Assembly (NCBI GenBank): GCA_973895155.1
Contig: OZ316895.1
Location: forward strand, 4,402,001 to 4,466,000
Length of the DNA stretch: 64,000 nt
Direction of reading: 5' to 3'
Source of the DNA: Marsupella aquatica
Taxonomy: Eukaryota; Marchantiophyta
The translations under genes and the position numbers were made by a program. Shown here piece by piece: positions 56,123 through 64,000 of this stretch. The notes below the pieces were generated by a model, which saw only the letters and a list, made by a program, of their open reading frames with translations, had not been told where the DNA came from and did no database searches. Positions within the stretch are counted from its first letter, which is position 1. Every line of letters starts with the position of its first letter.

Positions 56123-58072
56123 TCAGTTTGACGAATGAAGGCTCAGATTTGAAAGATGCTCCCGTACTTGAGAGGGATGGCTCGGTGCCGCTCTCACTTC
56201 ATTGTCATATCCATTTTCGGTACTGTCAGCTTTGACAAGACTTTCAGGAACTTGCATATCTCGATCTGAGACGCTTGATAAATCAGCATATAAAGAGTCA
56301 GGAACACTTCGTTCGGAAGAAGTCGATGATGATCCTGCATCCAAACGTGAAGAGATGAGACTATATCCATGAATAACCAGTCTCTGGTTCAAGTGACGTT
56401 CGTCTGCTTGGCATGTAGTTCCTAAAATTCTTTTCCAAAGCTACAGGCTATTTCAAGATCAAGAATAGATCATTCAGCAATATGCAATATACAAGGACAG
56501 TATTGAGCTTACTTTCAAGATGAGGGTTACCAGATGAAAGGGCTCCATCAGTATGAGAGGTGGCTCTTGGAGGTTTTCTGCCGTTGATGTAATCTTCATA
56601 GTCCGTTGGAACACCTCCAGACGCACGTTCATCACTATTCAGTTTGTAAGGACCCAAGACGTCCAGTGAAGTTGGACGTCCTTCGCTCAAACCCAGCCCT
56701 CCTATCGTCTTCTGGGTTGAAGTCCAGCTGCCACCAGACACTAGATAACAACAAAACATGAAATAAGTAACTGCAACCTCCGCCTAATGTCCTTCACCAC
56801 CTTAGATTCCGTTATCCAGACTTCTGAACAATGTTACTGCTAAAACTCTCTATAGGCGACAAACCGAAGTGCCATAACCAGTCCTCAAATCATCCTAACC
56901 GGTCTGAGGAGGGAAAGCCAAGAGAACGAAGGAAGAAGAACAGGATTGAAATAATGGACAGCGTGTCTAATACTCATCTCCCGGTCAGAACACAACACAA
57001 AGGACACAGAATGTGCATAACAACTTTATTGCTCTTCAATGCTCAGTGCACATCCTGTCAAACTTCAAGTAAACTTAGAAACAGCAGAGATTTCAAGAGA
57101 CAGTTCCTCGTCAAAGGTGCAAAGCCAAACCCAGCCCATTGCGACATGTACCTGAAGAATGCAACGTATCCATGGAGAGAGTTGAAGATTGGGACTTTGG
57201 GCTAGGGATACCATCGTCGTCATAAGCTCCTGCGGCCAACTACATCACACAAAACAAAATCACTCAGAACGACAAAAGTTTTTAGGGGAATTTCTACGTC
57301 AGACATCATGTCCCGGCAGGAGGCATGCCGAAGAGCCTCCTGTTTGATGTTCAAACTAAAGCCGATACTTTCGCAGATGGAAGGATATACAGAGAAGCAC
57401 GCCACAAAGGAATGCACTGCTCACAATCTGTAGGTTCTACCCCAAGCAATATCCTTGAAAGATAATGCAGAAAAATCTTGTTAGAGGACGATGCGGTGCC
57501 TGGAGATTGGCGAACATGAGAGGTCTGTGGCCCTTGGCCAGAAACAACCCGTATTGTCAAGTAACTCCATTCGACTCAGCGTGCATTCGACTGGCACCTT
57601 ATACGGGTGGAAGAAGAGGGGCATGGGCTGGTTTGCGACCTACTTGCACGTGCATTGTACTTATGTAAAATGGCTCCAGTACTGCTACATAATTGGGCAT
57701 ATTGCCCATCTAGAAACAAACTCGGGGCCAGTTCTCCTCAATGCAAAAAAAGCGACCTGCACTAAGCATCTAACCCATCAGTTAGCCCACAGTAATAATA
57801 AGCAAGGGTCTCAAAAATACCTCAGAGGTGAATGCATCTTCCCTGGAGGAATCATAGGGCAAATCTTCGACGTTAATGGACTGAAGGTCCGTCCCGGGCG
57901 CAGTTTCTTCGGAAATGGTGCGCGGCCCAACCTGATGACTAACCCCTGGACTCGCATGATCGTCAACCGGATGCCTAAAATGAGCAGCCCTGTGACCTCC
58001 ATGTCGCAAATGCTCCTTCACTCTGTGGAACGGGTTCTCGTGGACCCTGCTGCCGTTCTCGTTCTCTGCCAT
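56123..58072 (-). CDS. Orphan four-exon gene, 288-aa serine-rich disordered protein
   Basis: I do not recognise this protein. Four exons on the minus strand (57821..58072, 57152..57239, 56513..56740 and 56123..56421) have GT..AG borders and join in frame from ATG to stop. It starts MAENENGSRVHENPFHRVKE and contains LAAGAYDDDGIPSPKSQSS, SGGSWTSTQKTIGGLG, DVLGPYKLNSDERASGG and PTDYEDYINGRKPPRATS, ending SNLSLHSSN. The composition is rich in S, D, E, G and P with no membrane helix, Cys/His cluster or signal peptide. It is likely an intrinsically disordered regulatory or adaptor protein with many Ser-Pro and acidic-serine sites; that role is inference. Phase agreement over four exons is my main evidence that it is a gene. 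Confidence 0.65.
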
Positions 58073-58941
58073 TGTAAACTAAATTTCCCCTGCCACTGCT
58101 GCTAAGACAACGAGTTTAGGTTGTTGGTAAAATAGGAAGATTTCCAGATCTATCAACAAGTTTCGTACGGACAATTCTAACCCTTACAGCCGACAACTTA
58201 AAAGCTAATGCACCTTTCAATCCGCAAATTTAATGCTTCACAGGATAAGGGCGTCAGCCATCACCTAAACGAAGTAATCCGTACAACAGATCTCTGCGAA
58301 ATCAGCGAAGGCAGTGTTTCCTGCAGTGCAAAGTGAACCAGAGTATGAATGTCCCGAGCTCCTTTGCCAGTTGAACCACAAAAGAACACCCAAATGCAAC
58401 AAGATCTTTTCAAACCGAGATCTGCAGGCACCCACTATCAAATCTGAAAACCCATGCGACCACTACAACATGACGACTAATTGGCGAAATCAGTGAATCG
58501 GGTCACTTAACTCCGAGGAACTTCTTTTTCTCTCACCGAGCCAAGTTTTTGATCCGTCATCACTTCATCATCATTCTACAGGACGTTAATGACAAGAACT
58601 TGAAAGTGCATAGAAAAACCTGCTCAAGACCCACCTGTACAACAAATTGCAGCAGCTCGATCTTGAAATTTGCCTCCTGGAATATCGGACGAAGTTCGGT
58701 ACAGTAGTATGATTGTGAGCTGCTTCCCTTCCTCCTCGTCACTCACTATAGTCGTGTGCGTACAGCCGATTTTTCGGAGCTTCGCATCACTCTTAGCAGC
58801 GTCCCGGAAATTCGTTCCCGTTCACTTTCGGAACTGGTACACTACTAGTACACCAGTGCCCAAGATGTGACGATTTAGCCCAAAAAATTAAAAAATTATT
58901 GAAAACAGCTGCCTGATGATTACTTGAACGAAAATAAACAT
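58073..58941. other. Upstream region of the orphan gene with a coding-like stretch
   Basis: On the minus strand around 58635-58830 an open stretch reads NFRDAAKSDAKLRKIGCTHT and continues with SDEEEGKQLTIILLYRTSSD. It looks protein-like but has no ATG and no family I know. It could be an exon of an unmodelled gene or a relic. No other feature is seen. Confidence 0.3.
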
Positions 58942-59229
58942 GATTATCCTTTCAGAGATGGGGGCAAAGATTACCAAAATAGGGGGCCCTCCTTCCAGAT
59001 TTACTCAAGGAAAAACCTGCCACTGCCAATATTGTCACAAGTGAAGCCCATCGACAGTAATTGGGCAAGTGCAGACTTGGCTGGATTATCCTTTCAGAGA
59101 TTGGGGCAAAGATTACACAAAATAGGGGGCCCTCCTTCCAGATTTACTCAAGCAAAAAACCTGCCACCACCAAATATTGCTACACGTGAAACCCATCGAC
59201 AGTAATTGGGCAAGTGCAAACTGGGCTGG
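58942..59229. repeat. Two-copy 142-bp tandem duplication
   Basis: Units start at 58942 and 59084, both with GATTATCCTTTCAGAGAT, AGGGGGCCCTCCTTCCAGAT and CCATCGACAGTAATTGGGCA. They differ by a handful of substitutions and small indels. Non-coding. Confidence 0.9.
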
Positions 59230-61179
59230 ACAGCAGTCGATCTCAATGGAGGGTCTGCAAGTGCAAGCAACTCTGCAAGTAGGAGCACATATGGGGCAGG
59301 GGCTACTATCTACTGTATCCTGAACTCTTATCTAGAAATGGGTTTACACAATATTTGCACAGGGCAGTTATATATATATATCAGTTAAAGGTTTGCCCAA
59401 TTCGTTGTGCCAAATAAATGCACTACAAAGTGCAAATGAAAATCTGGGGAGTCGGTGCTTTAAGATCACACAAACTCAGACTGAATGGAGTCTTCACCTC
59501 CCAACTCCCAGGTACCAATGTAACTACAGGTGGGTACCAGGCAGCGGACTTTTTAAGTGCAAAATTTAGCCAAATTCCACCTCCCCGAAAAATGTTTCGC
59601 TGGATTTTTTTAACACCAGTAGCCAAAATCTCACGGCCTCCTTAAATCTAGGGATATCTGATAGTCATAATTTACTTCAGTAAAATTGGATAGAGAAAAT
59701 TCCTAAGAATCTCCTCCTTTAGAGAAGCAAACATTCCCCCCTCTAGCTAAAAATAAAAATTCTTAAAAAAAAACGCTGGTACCAGATACCACAGTCTCCT
59801 ATCTCCCACATTGTTTAGCCAGAATTTGTATACATTTATGAAAAATAACTGACCATGGTTACCCTACACGGGGATACACACGGTATCCCGAACCTACTAT
59901 TGGAGTTCACTTTCTTCAGAAAACAGCTCCTTGTCAAAGTTGCAGTTAGTGGGTGGTCCTCAGCTATTTTGATAGCTGTTGATGGTACCTTGTCGTAGAG
60001 TCTAGAGTTGTCTCACATAGCAATCATCCTAGAAACACTACCCTAATTTCTCTCTTGGCACATGTGAAAGTGACCAGGTTGTTAGGCATAGATAGTGCAG
60101 GTCCGGCAGAGGCTATAAAGGCACGCAGAAAGAGTGATTGCAAAATATCTGTCCTTGAGAGTTCTAGCCTTCAAAACTTAAAAAGACAAAGATTATGGTA
60201 AAAATTCTTGTGGCTAAAGTGTCAAGTGTTTAATGTTAACAAAATTTAATATCGTACCCTAAAGTATCAAACAATTGATCTTAGTAGCATGTAAACTCAT
60301 GGTTAATTTAGTGTATTTTTATGATACCACTTATGATCTTGACCTTGAAAAAAACCCCATTTATAAAACGAGTATTCTATAAATATCTGTATTGAATTTT
60401 AAATGAACTATTTACTTCACAAAAGTTTGCAATGAGGAATATCTCTATTTTTGTGTCAAAAGTGTCCTGTATTTCTCACTGCTTTATGAAACATTGGTCA
60501 AACCAGTTTGAAAATACATATTTTGGATCAAATATGGTATCTGTTTGGAATTTACATGCTTGGGTCAACTACAAAAAACTGCAGGCACCACGTGCAATAC
60601 CCATATGTTATTATTGTTTTAATTATTTTTGGTAAAAGCAGTGGAGACGTTTGATAGTGTAAGTAGCATATAAACTGATAAGTACATGGAAAACCTGCAT
60701 TTCGGGATAACAGGTAGCCTATGGGACAGGAGGTGAATTTTTGTGGGGCCCGCACATGCAATATACCTATTATAATGTCTTCTGAAGCACAACTTTGTCC
60801 CTTGTGACTAGCCTTTGAAGAGGAGTCGATGATCCTCACTTTCAACAAGTACGTAGTTAGGTCTGAGTGAAAGAACTCATGATGTTGTTTTTGTTATCTT
60901 CATGCCCTTTGAGATGTTTCTTTTGTTTTCATGTTCGAATTCTTGGTGCTTTTAGGGACAAGAATACATAGTCCAGATTGGAATGGGCATTTTGAACGTC
61001 TCCTTTACTTTTAAAAATAGTAACAACGTGTAACCTCTCAGGCCTCAACTGTATGAATGTGCTATTAAAAGGATATTATGGGCAACGAGCCCTATGCCAG
61101 TGCACTGTGCAAAGAGGGCCAGTCCATAGGGAGTCGGGCCGGGACATTTATATGACATATGTGCTACTGTCTTCCCCTG
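59230..61179. other. Intergenic region, no gene recognised
   Basis: Downstream of the BRCT gene there are only short ORFs without domains. I looked for a DNA polymerase X catalytic domain on the minus strand here, since the neighbouring BRCT domain resembles that family, and saw none. Confidence 0.45.
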
Positions 61180-61292
61180 AACACAACACCCGGGCGTTGT
61201 GTTCGAATATTACATTTTTCGACCCCTAAAAGTAAAAAGTGATATTTATTCGAACACAGCGTCCAATTAACACAGCGCCCGGGCGCTGTGTT
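61180..61292. repeat. Pair of 24-bp palindromes centred on CCCGGG
   Basis: The 24-bp sequence at 61269..61292 is a perfect palindrome (half-site AACACAGCGCCC). The one at 61180..61203 (half-site AACACAACACCC) is palindromic apart from one base pair. Their centres are 89 bp apart. Between them, TGTTCGAATATTACA and its near complement TGATATTTATTCGAACA form a further inverted repeat, so the whole block could fold as nested hairpins. Confidence 0.85.
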
Positions 61293-61592
61293 CGAGTGTG
61301 GCGTTGTGTTTTAAGTTTGCCCAGCTTTGACATTGTGTTAGAATTTTGCACATACTTTTGAAGTTGGCGTTGTGTGAGACCTTTGGTAGGTAGTGTACAC
61401 TTCAAATTGAAAAACGAAGCAGGCAGTCCACAATATTTGCAGAATGTAGCAACAATATATCGAGCAAAAGCTCATAACACATAGTCCACTCCTTTATTTC
61501 CTTCTCAATGTGCAAACGCACCAAGTTACAAATAAGATCGAAAGTGGATCTGTCTCTGACTAAAGTCTACAAATCTGTGAATCCTACTCTGA

Positions 61593-62189
61593 CTATTCTC
61601 GCTCAAATCGGTTCATCAGATTTGTGATAGGCTTTCCATTCGGCAATAGGACAGAGATCCTCTTGGCTCTCTTGGCTGGCTTTGGTGGCGGGGAGAACTC
61701 AGTGAAGCTATCCATAAGTGACAACTCGAAATCCTCGATCGGTACTGCTTTCCCCACACAAAGGCTTGAAGATATCCAATCAAAGCTCACGAACTTGATT
61801 CTCCCACTCGAATGATAAAAGTCCACACATCCCCAATCATACTTCACCAAAACAGTCTGCCAATTCTTGGCAATCACATGTGTAGTGATTGGACTAATCC
61901 GGTAACAGATAGAACCTCCGCATTTGACAAACCGTTTCTTCAATATGTCAAATCGGCCAGGGCTAAATTTGTCAGGAATCAACAGAGCATACATGCCCTC
62001 GAAAGTGCCTCTTGTCCTTTCAAATGCACGAGCCAGTGCATCCATCTCAGCTTCGGGATCCATCTCAACATTCGGCTCCACCTTACTGTTTGCCTCGTTC
62101 TGAATCTCAGTGCTTGCAACCAACAAGTCGATGGTAACCTCAAAGTCTGCCGCAACATCAATATGTGCATTCTCAGCATGCTCTGCCAT
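61593..62189 (-). CDS. Intronless BRCT-domain protein
   Basis: This encodes a 198-aa protein with one BRCT domain (about residues 61-155): GMYALLIPDKFSPGRFDILK, then RFVKCGGSICYRISPITTHV with IAKNW, and the signature tryptophan in KFVSFDWISSSLCVGK. BRCT domains bind partner proteins, often phosphoserine-containing, in DNA repair. The wording is closest to BRCT domains of X-family DNA polymerases such as Pol lambda, but no polymerase domain follows. An acidic N-terminus precedes the domain, and a basic PAKRAKR string (about 171-177) follows it and could be a nuclear signal. The longer frame upstream starts with TTG, so I use the ATG at 62189. A single exon next to decayed gene copies raises the possibility of a retrocopy or captured fragment. 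Confidence 0.75.
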   Translation of the reverse strand: MAEHAENAHIDVAADFEVTIDLLVASTEIQNEANSKVEPNVEMDPEAEMDALARAFERTRGTFEGMYALLIPDKFSPGRFDILKKRFVKCGGSICYRISPITTHVIAKNWQTVLVKYDWGCVDFYHSSGRIKFVSFDWISSSLCVGKAVPIEDFELSLMDSFTEFSPPPKPAKRAKRISVLLPNGKPITNLMNRFERE

Positions 62190-62849
62190 CGCCACCAGCA
62201 AGCAGTGGAAAGAAGTGAAAAACCAGCGAAATGACTCTCCTTGCAAATGCCTCCCGCAATCCCTCCACTTTCAGAACTGACGTTGTGATCGATTTCCCAT
62301 AGAAATCGAAACAGGTCCAAAAGAGACAAAACTCAGTCTCAAAAGAGACAAAACACACCACCGTTCTCGCTCCATCACTAAATCGACAGAGTGCCTTAAG
62401 CCAACATCTCTAAACCCGGGAGTCTTCGGCTATGGACAGGAGAAGGGGCAAAGAGCTGGAATGGGAAGGGTGAGTGAAGAATTAACTCTTCATTGAAGTG
62501 ATGTTCTGGATTTCGCATTTGACATTGAAACTAATGCAACGCCCTACTCTACTTTTGCAGGAATTGCAGGAAGAGAGCATACATTCCTGATGTTTGTGAA
62601 GCTTCACCTTGTACGTCCAGCTCTCTCCTACCTGGCTCGGGACATGAACATGTGAAGACATAAACCAGGTCAGTGAGAAGTGAAGTTCAATTTTAGCAAA
62701 AGGGAAAGAAATGACCAGGACTGCCAATTCCTCATGTATATGCTTTCGATTAGACTCAGATTTTGCCTCACTGCATCAGCCATCACCTGGCTAAATTTTT
62801 GACTACTTGCTGAGAGGATAGCACTCCATTCGGATTGCTTGCAGTGCCT

Positions 62850-63700
62850 TCACTCTCTCCCGAACGATGGACTTGCCCCGGGGCCCGAGTATGAGGGGAG
62901 ATTTGTCCGTGAAGCCTGCTGAATCCCATCATAGTACTTTGGATGTACCCTACCAGCATTCCACTTCTCCACAAACGCCTCAATGAATCCGTGAGTCTTC
63001 TTCAAACTTACGTCAGACAAATACACTTCCCGGTCCTGTTTCAACCATGTTGCAAACTCACTGCTCTTCAAGAAACAATCATCAACAGAGATCTTCTACA
63101 CCTTCCTGCCCAAAGCTTCAATCTCATGCGAGTTTGATTCTTCTTTCTATTTATGTTTCTTCATAAGTTTCTTGGCCTCCTTAAGTAACCTCTCTTTCTT
63201 CTCTGCCTTGCTATCCTCTAGGACCTCCTCATCACGGTCTTTGTGGCTACTGCTTCGACGCCTCTTTTTTTGCTTCTTACTGTTCTTCTCTTTTGAATCT
63301 TTTTTGCTCCTCCGTGAGCTTCTCCTCAAGTTGTGCTCCTTTCGTGTCCTCTCTCTCTTAGGGCGCTCCCCATCGCTGTTCTTCCCAAGGACAAAGAGTG
63401 CTCTGAAGAGGTAGAGCTTGACGAAAGGGAGGCTGGCGAGTCAGAATCAGACGATTCATGCTTTGTCCTTTGTTTCATCCGAGAGCGATCTTTCCTCTCT
63501 AGACTGCAACTTCAACTTTGGCTCCGGCTTCAATGTCAATGGCTCTTCTTGTCACTCGACGCTCCTTCTTGCTCTTTGTCTCCATCTCGAGCACGCCTGT
63601 TGTGGGGCGAGTCTCATTGTCCATCAGCCTCCTTCTTGTCCAAAGAATTGGGCCCACTTGTGCTCCATCGCTAATGTTCTCTCGTCCCCCATTTTGTTTC
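62850..63700 (-). pseudogene. Decayed SCI1-like gene (RS/lysine-rich protein)
   Basis: On the minus strand the frame holds a lysine/arginine-rich part (SSRRSKKDSKEKNSKKQKK, KERLLKEAKKLMKKHK). A stop follows, then KEESNSHEIEALGRKV, a second stop, then a segment like the C-terminal domain of plant STYLE CELL-CYCLE INHIBITOR 1 proteins (ISVDDCFLKSSEFATWLKQD, FVEKWNAGRVHPKYYDGI). Upstream, an RS-rich run is broken by several TGA codons where CGA arginines would be expected (around 63490-63560), and the frame shifts once near 63375. Two in-frame stops inside the conserved part make it non-functional. Adjacent exon-type sequence without introns suggests a processed or captured copy. Confidence 0.75.
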
Positions 63701-63739
63701 GTGGAAGAAGCTTAGAGTTAAAGCTTCAGCTCGTAGTGA

Positions 63740-64000
63740 TCAATCTCCAGCTCAAACTCTTTGGCCTGCTCTGCTCTGATCTTTCTCGTTGGCCCGGATA
63801 CTCCGGCCACACTCTCCACCTGAGCCTCAACTCTTTCCTCATGGCGTCTCACATTTTCTCGAAGAGCATGGACTGATCCTAACGTTCTGGTCCGAATGCT
63901 GAAAGAGCTCAGGCAGCATTTTCTTGCCAATTGAATGAGCAAGTGCGGAATTGGCATCCACCCTCACCTTCCAGTTCTTGTGTGCGAGCCTCTCCTCCCA
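63740..64000 (-). pseudogene. Decayed MOR1/XMAP215-like TOG gene fragment (runs off window)
   Basis: At the right edge the minus strand reads WEERLAHKNWKVRVDAN, the start of TOG domain 1 in plant MOR1/GEM1 microtubule-associated proteins. It then jumps to KKMLPELFQHSDQNVR, SMLFEKM, a TGA in place of arginine, and DAMRKELR. A change of frame leads to GPTRKIRAEQAKEF, all in MOR1 order but with a deletion and a frameshift. So this is a broken copy; the functional gene must be elsewhere. It continues beyond 64000. Confidence 0.7.

Overview
The window looks like nuclear DNA of a land plant, probably bryophyte- or lycophyte-grade. It carries spliced genes with introns of about 100-500 bp, a class A plant heat-shock factor, a plant-type ATAD3, a plant tRNA m7G methyltransferase, relics of plant SCI1-like and MOR1-like genes, telo-box motifs (AAACCCTA and its complement) near several genes, and plant-style SINE, TRIM and LTR elements. 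I cannot fix the species from sequence alone. All gene models are hand-spliced: I joined exons on GT..AG borders and checked that the reading frame carries through every junction.

Left part (1-18.2 kb): the 5' part of RIO2 (minus, continuing off the left edge), a 105-aa C2H2/SERF-like protein (minus), an array of diverged repeats at 8.2-9.6 kb, intronless RPL26 (plus), and an 8-exon ATAD3 AAA+ ATPase (minus, 641 aa).

Middle (18.7-40.6 kb): a seven-copy 79-bp array, a SINE with target-site duplications, about 215-bp repeats leading into the promoter of a class A HSF (plus, 602 aa), a repeat-rich gap with an unrecognised ORF, TRMB (11 exons, plus, 296 aa), then a five-exon SERAC1-like alpha/beta-hydrolase relative (minus, 338 aa). 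That last gene lacks the nucleophile elbow and hosts a TRIM element in an intron.

Right part (40.6-64 kb): a 600-bp TA-flanked inverted-repeat element, a PHP-domain phosphoesterase (minus, 447 aa), a 3.7-kb non-coding LTR retrotransposon with identical LTRs, a four-exon orphan gene (minus, 288 aa), a pair of CCCGGG-centred palindromes, an intronless BRCT protein (minus, 198 aa), and two decayed gene copies (SCI1-like and MOR1/XMAP215-like) running off the right edge.

The genes are unrelated housekeeping genes (ribosome assembly, translation, tRNA modification, mitochondrial nucleoids, stress transcription) and form no operon or pathway cluster. The most unusual features are the TRIM whose LTR contains a tRNA-like pol III promoter, the recent non-autonomous LTR element, the pseudoenzyme-like hydrolase, and the very high density of two- or three-copy local tandem duplications (47-220 bp).
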